Below, one piece after another: positions 49,475 to 62,600 of a DNA stretch of 64,000 nt. Source of the DNA: Amaranthus tricolor (taxonomy: Eukaryota; Streptophyta; Magnoliopsida; Caryophyllales; Amaranthaceae); contig NC_080060.1 of assembly GCF_026212465.1 (NCBI RefSeq), positions 22,457,106 through 22,521,105 of the forward strand. Direction: 5' to 3'. Below the pieces are notes generated by a model. The model was not told the origin of the DNA. It made no database searches and saw only the letters and a list, made by a program, of their open reading frames with translations. The stretch's first letter is position 1; each line of letters opens with the position of its first letter. Made by a program: the position numbers and the translations under genes.

Positions 49475-52400
49475 GCTAGTAATTACGTGCAAAGTTACGA
49501 TATTAATGGTTTTTAAGCTTTTTTTTTGCTTTCGTGCATAAAGTAGTTGAAACTTTGTTTTTTTTGGCACGAAACATGGCACGCAATACTATGTGGTATA
49601 TATTATTGTGTTGAACTGGTTATAAATGAAAATCATAGTCATATACTAGAAATTACGTGCTAAGTGGCGATTTTATGGGTTTTTATGCTTTTGTGGCACT
49701 TTCGTGTATAAAGTAGCTCAAACTTGGTTTGTTTTGCAAGAATATTGGCACACAATACTATTTGGTATATTATTGTGTTGAAGTGGTTAGAATTGAAAAT
49801 CATAGTCATATGTTAGAAATTACGTGTTAAGTTGCGAATTTAAGGGTTTTTAAGCGTTTTTGACACTTTCGCGCATAAAGTAGCTCAAACTTGGTATGTT
49901 TTGCACGAATCTTGGCACACATCAAAATTTGGCATATATTATTTTATTGAAGTGGTTAGAATTGAAATTCATAGTCATATGCTAGAATATAAGTGTTATG
50001 TTGCGATTTTAACGGTTTTTAAAAGTTTTTGTCACTTTCGCGCATAAAGTAGCTCAAACTTGGATTGTTTTGCACGAAACTTGGCACACAACATTATGTG
50101 GTATATATTATTGTGTTGAAGTGGTAAGAATTTAAAATCATAGTTATATGCTAGAAATTACGTGGTAAGTTTCGGCATTATGGGTTTTTAAGATTTTTTG
50201 TCACTTTCGCGCATAAAGTAGCTCAAACTTGGTTTGTTTTGCACGACACTTGGCACACAACACTATTTGTCATATATTATTATGTTGAAGTGGTTAGAAT
50301 TGAAAATCCTAGTTATGTGCTAAAAATTACGTGTTAAGTTTCTATTTTAAGGGTTTTTAAGCGTTTTTGGAACTTTCGCTCGTAAAGTACCTCAAACTTT
50401 GTTTGTTTAACACGAAACCTGGCACACAATACTATTTGGTATATATTGTTGTGTTGAAGTGGTTAGATTTTTAAATCACAGTCATATGCTAGTAATTACG
50501 TGCAAAGTTGCGATATTAATGGTTTTTAAGCTTTTTTGTCACTCTCGCGCATAAAGTAAAACTTTGTTTGTTTTGCACGAATCTTGGCACACAATACTAT
50601 TTGGTATATTATTGTGTTGAAGTGGTTAGAATTGAAAATCATAGTCATATGCTAGAAATACGTGTTAAGTTGCGAATTTAAGGGTTTTTAAGCGTTTTTG
50701 ACACTTTCGCGCATAAAGTAGCTCAAACTTGGTATGTTTTGCACGAATCTTGGCACACATCAAAATTTGGCATATATTATTTTATTGAAGTGGTTAGAAT
50801 TGAAATTCATAGTCATATGCTAGAATATAAGTGTTATGTTGCGATTTTAACGGTTTTTAAAAGTTTTTGTCACTTTCGCGCATAAAGTAGCTCAAACTTG
50901 GATTGTTTTGCACGAAACTTGGCACACAACATTATGTGGTATATATTATTGTGTTGAAGTGGTAAGAATTTAAAATCATAGTCATATGCTAGAAATTACG
51001 TGTTAAGTGGCTATTTTAAGGGTTTTTAAGCGTTTTTGGCATATTCACGCATAAAGTAGCTCAAACATGGTTGGTTTTGCACGAAACTTGGCACACAATA
51101 CTATTTGGTATAAATTATTGTGTTGAAATGCTTATAATTGAAAATCATATTCAGATGCGAGAAATTTCGTGCTAAGTTTCGATTTCATGGTTTCTTAAGC
51201 TTTTTTGGCACTTTCGCGCATAAAGTATCTCAAACTTGGTTTGTTTTTCACGAAACTTGGCACACAACACTATTTGGTATATATTATTGTGTTGAAGTGT
51301 TTAGAATTGAAAATCATACTCATATGCTAGAAATTACGTGGTAAGTTTCGACTTTATGGGTTTTTAAGATTTTTTGTCACTTTCGCGCATAAAGTAGCTA
51401 AAACTTGGTTTGTTTTGCACGACACTTGGCACACAACACTATTTGTCATATATTATTATGTTGAAGTGGTTAGAATTTAAATTCCTAGTTATATGCTAGA
51501 AATTACGTGGTAAGTTTCGGCTTTATGGGTTTTTAAGATTTTTTGTCACTTCCGCGCATAAAGTAGCTCAAACTTGGTTTGTTTTGCACGACACTTGGCA
51601 CACAACACTATTTGTCATATATTATTATGTTGAAGTGGTTAGAATTGAAAATCCTAGTTATGTGCTAAAAATTACGTGTTAAGTTTCTATTTTAAGGGTT
51701 TTTAAGCGTTTTTGGAACTTTCGCTCGTAAAGTACCTCAAACTTTGTTTGTTTAACACGAAACCTGGCACACAATACTATTTGGTATATATTGTTGTGTT
51801 GAAGTGGTTAGATTTTTAAATCACAGTCATATGCTAGTAATTACGTGCAAAGTTGCGATATTAATGGTTTTTAAGCTTTTTTTTTACTTTCGTGCATAAA
51901 GTAGTTGAAACTTTGTTTTTTTTGGCACGAAACATGGCACGCAATACTATGTGGTATATATATTGTGTTGAAGTGGTTAAAAATGAAAATCATAGTCATA
52001 TACTAGAAATTACGTGCTAAGTGGCGATTTTATGGGTTTTTATGCTTTTGTGGCACTTTCGCGTATAAAGTAGCTCAAACTTGGTTTGTTTTGCAAGAAT
52101 ATTGGCACACAATACTATTTGGTATATTATTGTGTTGAAGTGGTTAGAATTGAAAATCATAGTCATATGTTAGAAATTACGTGTTAAGTTGCGAATTTAA
52201 GGGTTTTTAAGCGTTTTTGACACTTTCGCGCATAAAGTAGCTCAAACTTGGTATGTTTTGCACGAAACTTGGCACACAACAAAATTTGGCATATATTATT
52301 TTTTTGAAGTGGTTATAATTGAAATTCATATTCATATGCTAAAATATACGTGTTAAGTTGCGATTTTAACGGTTTCTAAAAGTTTTTGGCACTTTCGAGC

Positions 52401-53688
52401 AAAAAGTAGCTCAAACTTGGTTTGTTTAGCACGAAACTTGGCACACAACACTATTTGGTATATATTATTGTGTTGAAGTGGTAAGAATTTTAAATCATAG
52501 TCATATGCTAGAAATTACGTGTTAAGTTGCTATTTTAAGGGTTTTTAAGCGTTTTTGGCACTTTCGCGCAAAAGTAGCTCAAACATGGTTGGTTTTGCAC
52601 GAAACTTGGCACACAATACTATTTGGTAAAAATTATTGTGTTGAAATGCTTATAATTTAAAATCATAGTCAGATGCGAGAAATTTCGTGCTAAGTTTCGA
52701 TTTCATGGTTTCTTAAGCTTTTTTGGCACTTACGCGCATAAAGTAGCTCAAACTTGGTTTGTTTATCACGAAACTTGGCACACAACACTATTTGGTAAAG
52801 ATTATTGTGTTGAAGTGTTTAGAATTGAAAATCATACTCATATGCTAGAAATTACGTGGTAAGTTTCAACTTTATGGGTTTTTAAGATTTTTTTTCACTT
52901 TCTCGCATAAAGAAGCTCAAACTTGGTTTGTTTTGCACGACACTTGGCACACAACACTATTTGTCATATATTATTATGTTGAAGTGGTTAGAATTGAAAA
53001 TCCTAGTTATATGCTAGAAATTAGGTGGTAAGTTTCGACTTTATGGGTTTTTAAGATTTTTTGTCACTTTCGCGCATAAAGTAGCTCAAACTTGGTTTGT
53101 TTTGCACGACACTTGGCACACAACACTATTTGTCATATATTATTATGTTGAAGTGGTTAGAATTGAAAATCATAGTTATATGCTAGAAATTAGGTGGTAA
53201 GTTTCGACTTTATGGGTTTTTAAGATTTTTTGTCACTTTCGTGCATAAAGTAGCTAAAACTTGGTTTGTTTTGCACGACACTTGGCACACAACACTATTT
53301 GTCATATATTATTATGTTGAAGTGGTTAGAATTTAAATTCCTAGTTATATGCTAGAAATTACGTGGTAAGTTTCGGCTTTATGGGTTTTTAAGATTTTTT
53401 GTCACTTTCGCGCATAAAGTAGCTCAAACTTGGTTTGTTTTGCACGACACTTGGCACACAACACTATTTGTCATATATTATTATGTTGAAGTGGTTAGAA
53501 TTGAAAATCCTAGTTATGTGCTAAAAATTACGTGTTAAGTTTCTATTTTAAGGGTTTTTAAGCGTTTTTGGAACTTTCGCTCGTAAAGTACCTCAAACTT
53601 TGTTTGTTTAACACGAAACCTGGCACACAATACTATTTGGTATATATTGTTGTGTTGAAGTGGTTAGATTTTTAAATCACAGTCATAT
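49475..53688 (+). repeat. 25-monomer satellite block, copy 2
   Basis: 4214 bp in the same 6+8+11 arrangement (49475, 50489, 51833). It repeats the T5/T8, S1/T2 and S8/T7 chimeras and the rare variants of copy 1 (TATATATATTGTG near 51955, CTTACGCGC near 52729). The first three monomers differ: they are S1, S2 and an S3/T3 chimera rather than T1-T3. The exchange point lies between S-type CATATGTTAG (about 49807) and T-type GCACGAATC (about 49903). A single unequal crossover between S3 and T3 explains the duplication. Confidence 0.82.
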
Positions 53689-56600
53689 GCTAGTAATTAC
53701 GTGCAAAGTTGCGATATTAATGGTTTTTAAGCTTTTTTTTTACTTTCGTGCATAAAGTAGTTGAAACTTTGTTTTTTTTGGCACGAAACATGGCACGCAA
53801 TACTATGTGGTATATATTATTGTGTTGAAGTGGTTAAAAATAAAAATCATAGTCATATACTAGAAATTACGTGCTAAGTGGCGATTTTATGGGTTTTTAT
53901 GCTTTTGTGGCACTTTCGCGTATAAAGTAGCTCAAACTTGGTTTGTTTTGCAAGAATATTGGCACACAATACTATTTGGTATATTATTGTGTTGAAGTGG
54001 TTAGAATTGAAAATCATAGTCATATGTTAGAAATTACGTGTTAAGTTGCGAATTTAAGGGTTTTTAAGCGTTTTTGACACTTTCGCGCATAAAGTAGCTC
54101 AAACTTGGTATGTTTTGCACGAAACTTGGCACACAACAAAATTTGGCATATATTATTTTTTTGAAGTGGTTATAATTGAAATTCATATTCATATGCTAAA
54201 ATATACGTGTTAAGTTGCGATTTTAACGGTTTCTAAAAGTTTTTGGCACTTTCGAGCAAAAAGTAGCTCAAACTTGGTTTGTTTAGCACGAAACTTGGCA
54301 CACAACACTATTTGGTATATATTATTGTGTTGAAGTGGTAAGAATTTTAAATCATAGTCATATGCTAGAAATTACGTGTTAAGTTGCTATTTTAAGGGTT
54401 TTTAAGCGTTTTTGGCACTTTCGCGCAAAAGTAGCTCAAGCATGGTTGGTTTTGCACAAAACTTGGCACACAATACTATTTGGTAAAAATTATTGTGTTG
54501 AAATGCTTATAATTGAAAATCATAGTCAGATGCGAGAAATTTCGTGCTAAGTTTCGATTTCATGGTTTCTTAAGCTTTTTTGGCACTTTCGCGCATAAAG
54601 TAGCTCAAACTTGGTTTGTTTTTCACGAAACTTGGCACACAACACTATTTGGTAAAGATTATTGTGTTGAAGTGTTTAGAATTGAAAATCATACTCATAT
54701 GCTAGAAATTACGTGGTAAGTTTCAACTTTATGGGTTTTTAAGATTTTTTGTCACTTTCTCGCATAAAGAAGCTCAAACTTGGTTTGTTTTGCACGACAC
54801 TTGGCACACAACACTATTTGTCATATATTATTATGTTGAAGTGGTTAGAATTGAAAATCCTAGTTATATGCTAGAAATTAGGTGGTAAGTTTCGACTTTA
54901 TGGGTTTTTAAGATTTTTTGTCACTTTCGCGCATAAAGTAGCTCAAACTTGGTTTGTTTTGCACGACACTTGGCACACAACACTATTTGTCATATATTAT
55001 TATGTTGAAGTGGTTAGAATTGAAAATCCTAGTTATATGCTAGAAATTACGTGGTAAGTTTCGACTTTATGGGTTTTTAAGATTTTTTGTCACTTTCGCG
55101 CATAAAGTAGTTCAAACTTGGTTTGTTTTGCACGACACTTGGCACACAACACTATTTGTCATATATTTTATGTTGAAGTGGTTAGAATTTAAAATCCTAG
55201 TTATATGCTAAAAATTACGTGTTAAGTTGCGATTTTAATTGTTTTTAAGCGTTTTTGGAACTTTCGCTCGTAAAGTACCTCAAACTTTGTTTGTTTTACA
55301 CGAAACCTGGCACACAATACTATTTGGTATATATTGTTGTGTTGAAGTGGTTAGATTTTTAAATCACAGTCATATGCTAGTAATTACGTGCTAAGTTGCG
55401 ATATTAATGGTTTTTAAGCTTTTTTGTCACTATCGTGTATAAAGTAGTTGAACCTTGGTTTTTTTTTTTGTCATGAAACATGGCACACAATACGATGTGG
55501 TATATATTATTTTGTTGAAGTGGTAATAAATGAAAATCATAGTCATATACTAGAAATTACGTGCTAAGTTGCGATATTAATGATTTTTAAGGTTTTTTGT
55601 CACTCTCGCGCATAAAGTAAAACTTTGTTTGTTTTGCACGAATCTTGGCACACAATACTATTTGGTATATTATTGTGTTGAAGTGGTTAGAATTGAAAAT
55701 CATAGTCATATGCTAGAAATACGTGTTAAGTTGCGAATTTAAGGGTTTTTAAGCGTTTTTGACACTTTCGCGCATAAAGTAGCTCAAACTTGGTATGTTT
55801 TGCACGAATCTTGGCACACATCAAAATTTGGCATATATTATTTTATTGAAGTGGTTAGAATTGAAATTCATAGTCATATGCTAGAATATAAGTGTTATGT
55901 TGCAATTTTAACGGTTTTTAAAAGTTTTTGTCACTTTCGCCCATAAAGTAGCTCAAACTTGGATTGTTTTGCACGAAACTTGGCACACAACATTATGTGG
56001 TATATATTATTGTGTTGAAGTGGTAAGAATTTAAAATCATAGTCATATGCTAGAAATTACGTGTTAAGTGGCTATTTTAAGGGTTTTTAAGCGTTTTTGG
56101 CATATTCACGCATAAAGTAGCTCAAACATGGTTGGTTTTGCACGAAATTTGGCACACAATACTATTTGGTATAAATTATTGTGTTGAAATGCTTATAATT
56201 GAAAATCATAGTCAGATGCGAGAAATTTCGTGCTAAGTTTCGATTTCATGGTTTCTTAAGCTTTTTGGCACTTTCGCGCATAAAGTAGCTCAAACTTGGT
56301 TTGTTTTTCACGAAACTTGGCACACAACACTATTTGGTATATATTATTGTGTTGAAGTGTTTAGAATTGAAAATCATACTCATATGCTAGAAATTACGTG
56401 GTAAGTTTCGACTTTATGGGTTTTTAAGATTTTTTGTCACTTTCGCGCATAAAGTAGCTAAAACTTGGTTTGTTTTGCACGACACTTGGCACACAACACT
56501 ATTTGTCATATATTATTATGTTGAAGTGGTTAGAATTTAAATTCCTAGTTATATGCTAGAAATTACGTGGTAAGTTTCGGCTTTATGGGTTTTTAAGATT

Positions 56601-59600
56601 TTTTGTCACTTTCGCGCATAAAGTAGCTCAAACTTGGTTTGTTTTGCACGACACTTGGCACACAACACTATTTGTCATATATTATTATGTTGAAGTGGTT
56701 AGAATTGAAAATCCTAGTTATGTGCTAAAAATTACGTGTTAAGTTTCTATTTTAAGGGTTTTTAAGCGTTTTTGGAACTTTCGCTCGTAAAGTACCTCAA
56801 ACTTTGTTTGTTTAACACGAAACCTGGCACACAATACTATTTGGTATATATTGTTGTGTTGAAGTGGTTAGATTTTTAAATCACAGTCATATGCTAGTAA
56901 TTACGTGCAAAGTTGCGATATTAATGGTTTTTAAGCTTTTTTTTTACTTTCGTGCATAAAGTAGTTGAAACTTTGTTTTTTTTGGCACGAAACATGGCAC
57001 GCTATACTATGTGGTATATATTATTGTGTTGAAGTGGTTATAAATGAAAATCATAGTCATATACTAGAAATTACGTGCTAAGTGGCGATTTTATGGGTTT
57101 TTAGGCTTTTGTGGCACTTTCGCGTATAAAGTAGCTCAAACTTGGTTTGTTTTGCAAGAATATTGGCACACAATACTATTTGGTATATTATTGTGTTGAA
57201 GTGGTTAGAATTGAAAATCATAGTCATATGTTAGAAATTACGTGTTAAGTTGCGAATTTAAGGGTTTTTAAGCGTTTTTGACACTTTCGCGCATAAAGTA
57301 GCTCAAACTTGGTATGTTTTGCACGAAACTTGGCACACAACAAAATTTGGCATATATTATTTTTTTGAAGTGGTTATAATTGAAATTCATATTCATATGC
57401 TAAAATATACGTGTTAAGTTGCGATTTTAACGGTTTCTAAAAGTTTTTGGCACTTTCGAGCAAAAAGTAGCTCAAACTTGGTTTGTTTAGCACGAAACTT
57501 GGCACACAACACTATTTGGTATATATTATTGTGTTGAAGTGGTAAGAATTTAAAATCATAGTCATATGCTAGAAATTACGTGTTAAGTTGCTATTTTAAG
57601 GGTTTTTAAGCGTTTTTGGCACTTTCGCGCAAAAGTAGCTCAAACATGGTTGGTTTTGCACGAAACTTGGCACACAATACTATTTGGTAAAAATTATTGT
57701 GTTGAAATGCTTATAATTGAAAATCATAGTCAGATGCGAGAAATTTCGTGCTAAGTTTCGATTTCATGGTTTCTTAAGCTTTTTTGGCACTTTCGCGCAT
57801 AAAGTAGCTCAAACTTGGTTTGTTTTTCACGAAACTTGGCACACAACACTATTTGGTAAAGATTATTGTGTTGAAGTGTTTAGAATTGAAAATCATACTC
57901 ATATGCTAGAAATTACGTGGTAAGTTTCAACTTTATGGGTTTTTAAGATTTTTTGTCACTTTCTCGCATAAAGAAGCTCAAACTTGGTTTGTTTTGCACG
58001 ACACTTGGCACACAACACTATTTGTCATATATTATTATGTTGAAGTGGTTAGAATTGAAAATCCTAGTTATATGCTAGAAATTAGGTGGTAAGTTTCGAC
58101 TTTATGGGTTTTTAAGATTTTTTGTCACTTTCGCGCATAAAGTAGCTCAAACTTGGTTTGTTTTGCACTACACTTGGCACACAACACTATTTGTCATATA
58201 TTATTATGTTGAAGTGGTTAGAATTGAAAATCATAGTTATATGCTAGAAATTAGGTGGTAAGTTTCGACTTTATGGGTTTTTAAGATTTTTTGTCACTTT
58301 CGCGCATAAAGTAGCTAAAACTTGGTTTGTTTTGCACGACACTTGGCACACAACACTATTTGTCATATATTATTATGTTGAAGTGGTTAGAATTTAAATT
58401 CCTAGTTATATGCTAGAAATTACGTGGTAAGTTTCGGCTTTATGGGTTTTTAAGATTTTTTGTCACTTTCGCGCATAAAGTAGCTCAAACTTGGTTTGTT
58501 TTGCACGACACTTGGCACACAACACTATTTGTCATATATTATTATGTTGAAGTGGTTAGAATTGAAAATCCTAGTTATGTGCTAAAAATTACGTGTTAAG
58601 TTTCTATTTTAAGGGTTTTTAAGCGTTTTTGGAACTTTCGCTCGTAAAGTACCTCAAACTTTGTTTGTTTAACACGAAACCTGGCACACAATACTATTTG
58701 GTATATATTGTTGTGTTGAAGTGGTTAGATTTTTAAATCACAGTCATATGCTAGTAATTACGTGCAAAGTTGCGATATTAATGGTTTTTAAGCTTTTTTT
58801 TTACTTTCGTGCATAAAGTAGTTGAAACTTTGTTTTTTTTGGCACGAAACATGGCACGCAATACTATGTGGTATATATTATTGTGTTGAAGTGGTTAAAA
58901 ATGAAAATCATAGTCATATACTAGAAATTACGTGCTAAGTGGCGATTTTATGGGTTTTTATGCTTTTGTGGCACTTTCGCGTATAAAGTAGCTCAAACTT
59001 GGTTTGTTTTGCAAGAATATTGGCACACAATACTATTTGGTATATTATTGTGTTGAAGTGGTTAGAATTGAAAATCATAGTCATATGTTAGAAATTACGT
59101 GTTAAGTTGCGAATTTAAGGGTTTTTAAGCGTTTTTGACACTTTCGCGCATAAAGTAGCTCAAACTTGGTATGTTTTGCACGAAACTTGGCACACAACAA
59201 AATTTGGCATATATTATTTTTTTGAAGTGGTTATAATTGAAATTCATATTCATATGCTAAAATATACGTGTTAAGTTGCGATTTTAACGGTTTCTAAAAG
59301 TTTTTGGCACTTTCGAGCAAAAAGTAGCTCAAACTTGGTTTGTTTAGCACGAAACTTGGCACACAACACTATTTGGTATATATTATTGTGTTGAAGTGGT
59401 AAGAATTTAAAATCATAGTCATATGCTAGAAATTACATGTTAAGTTGCTATTTTAAGGGTTTTTAAGCGTTTTTGGCACTTTCGCGCAAAAGTAGCTCAA
59501 ACATGGTTGGTTTTGCACGAAACTTGGCACACAATACTATTTGGTAAAAATTATTGTGTTGAAATGCTTATAATTGAAAATCATAGTCAGATGCGAGAAA

Positions 59601-62600
59601 TTTCGTGCTAAGTTTCGATTTCATGGTTTCTTAAGCTTTTTTGGCACTTTCGCGCATAAAGTAGCTCAAACTTGGTTTGTTTTTCACGAAACTTGGCACA
59701 CAACACTATTTGGTAAAGATTATTGTGTTGAAGTGTTTAGAATTGAAAATCATACTCATATGCTAGAAATTACGTGGTAAGTTTCAACTTTATGGGTTTT
59801 TAAGATTTTTTGTCACTTTCTCGCATAAAGTAGCTCAAACTTGGTTTGTTTTGCACGACACTTGGCACACAACACTATTTGTCATATATTATTATGTTGA
59901 AGTGGTTAGAATTGAAAATCCTAGTTATATGCTAGAAATTAGGTGGTAAGTTTCGACTTTATGGGTTTTTAAGATTTTTTGTCACTTTCGCGCATAAAGT
60001 AGCTCAAACTTGGTTTGTTTTGCACGACACTTGGCACACAACACTATTTGTCATATATTATTATGTTGAAGTGGTTAGAATTGAAAATCCTAGTTATATG
60101 CTAGAAATTACGTGGTAAGTTTCGACTTTATGGGTTTTTAAGATTTTTTGTCACTTTCGCGCATAAAGTAGCTCAAACTTGGTTTGTTTTGCACGACACT
60201 TGGCACACAACACTATTTGTCATATATTTTATGTTGAAGTGGTTAGAATTTAAAATCCTAGTTATATGCTAAAAATTACGTGTTAAGTTGCGATTTTAAG
60301 TGTTTTTAAGCGTTTTTGGAACTTTCGCTCGTAAAGTACCTCAAACTTTGTTTGTTTTACACGAAACCTGGCACACAATACTATTTGGTATATATTGTTG
60401 TGTTGAAGTGGTTAGATTTTTAAATCACAGTCATATGCTAGTAATTACGTGCTAAGTTGCGATATTAATGGTTTTTAAGCTTTTTTGTCACTATCGTGCA
60501 TAAAGTAGTTGAACCTTGGTTTTTTTTTTTGTCATGAAACATGGCACACAATACTATGTGGTATATATTATTTTTTTGAAGTGGTAATAAATGAAAATCA
60601 TAGTCATATACTAGAAATTACGTGCTAAGTTGCGATATTAATGGTTTTTAAGCTTTTTTATCACTCTCGCGCATAAAGTAAAACTTTGTTTGTTTTGCAC
60701 GAATCTTGGCACACAATACTATTTGGTATATTATTGTGTTGAAGTGGTTAGAATTGAAAATCATAGTCATATGGTAGAAATACGTGTTAAGTTGCGAATT
60801 TAAGGGTTTTTAAGCGTTTTTGACACTTTCGCGCATAAAGTAGCTCAAACTTGGTATGTTTTGCACGAATCTTGGCACACATCAAAATTTGGCATATATT
60901 ATTTTATTGAAGTGGTTAGAATTGAAATTCATAGTCATATGCTAGAATATAAGTGTTATGTTGCGATTTTAACGGTTTTTAAAAGTTTTTGTCACTTTCG
61001 CGCATAAAGTAGCTCAAACTTGGATTGTTTTGCACGAAACTTGGCACACAACATTATGTGGTATATATTATTGTGTTGAAGTGGTAAGAATTTAAAATCA
61101 TAGTCATATGCTAGAAATTACGTGTTAAGTGGCTATTTTAAGGGTTTTTAAGCGTTTTTGGCATATTCACGCATAAAGTAGCTCAAACATGGTTGGTTTT
61201 GCACGAAACTTGGCACACAATACTATTTGGTATAAATTATTGTGTTGAAATGCTTATAATTGAAAATCATATTCAGATGCGAGAAATTTCGTGCTAAGTT
61301 TCGATTTCATGGTTTCTTAAGCTTTTTTGGCACTTTCGCGCATAAAGTATCTCAAACTTGGTTTGTTTTTCACGAAACTTGGCACACAACACTATTTGGT
61401 ATATATTATTGTGTTGAAGTGTTTAGAATTGAAAATCATACTCATATGCTAGAAATTACGTGGTAAGTTTCGACTTTATGGGTTTTTAAGATTTTTTGTC
61501 ACTTTCGCGCATAAAGTAGCTAAAACTTGGTTTGTTTTGCACGACACATGGCACACAACACTTTTTGTCATATATTATTATGTTGAAGTGGTTAGAATTT
61601 AAATTCCTAGTTATATGCTAGAAATTACGTGGTAAGTTTCGGTTTTATGGGTTTTTAAGATTTTTTGTCACTTTCGCGCATAAAGTAGCTCAAACTTGGT
61701 TTGTTTTGCACGACACTTAGCACACAACACTATTTGTCATATATTATTATGTTGAAGTGGTTAGAATTGAAAATCCTAGTTATGTGCTAAAAATTACGTG
61801 TTAAGTTTCTATTTTAAGGGTTTTTAAGCGTTTTTGGAAGTTTCGCTCGTAAAGTACCTCAAACTTTGTTTGTTTAACACGAAACCTGGCACACAATACT
61901 ATTTGGTATATATTGTTGTGTTGAAGTGGTTAGATTTTTAAATCACAGTCATATGCTAGTAATTACGTGCAAAGTTGCGATATTAATGGTTTTTAAGCTT
62001 TTTTTTTACTTTCGTGCATAAAGTAGTTTAAACTTTGTTTTTTTTGGCACGAAACATGGCACGTAATACTATGTGGTATATACTATTGTGTTGAAGTGGT
62101 TATAAATGAAAATCATAGTCATATACTAGAAATTACGTGCTAAGTGGCGATTTTATGGGTTTTTATGCTTTTGTGGCACTTTCGCGTATAAAGTAGCTCA
62201 AACTTGGTTTGTTTTGCAAGAATATTGGCACACAATACTATTTGGTATATTATTGTGTTGAAGTGGTTAGAATTGAAAATCATAGTCATATGTTAGAAAT
62301 TACGTGTTAAGTTGCGATTTTAAGGGTTTTTAAGCGTTTTTGACACTTTCGCGCATAAAGTAGCTCAAACTTGGTATGTTTTGCACGAAACTTGGCACAC
62401 AACAAAATTTGGCATATATTATTTTTTTGAAGTGGTTATAATTGAAATTCATATTCATATGCTAAAATATACGTGTTAAGTTGCGATTTTAACGGTTTCT
62501 AAAAGTTTTTGGCACTTTCGAGCAAAAAGTAGCTCAAACTTGGTTTGTTTAGCACGAAACTTGGCACACAACACTATTTGGTATATATTATTGTGTTGAA

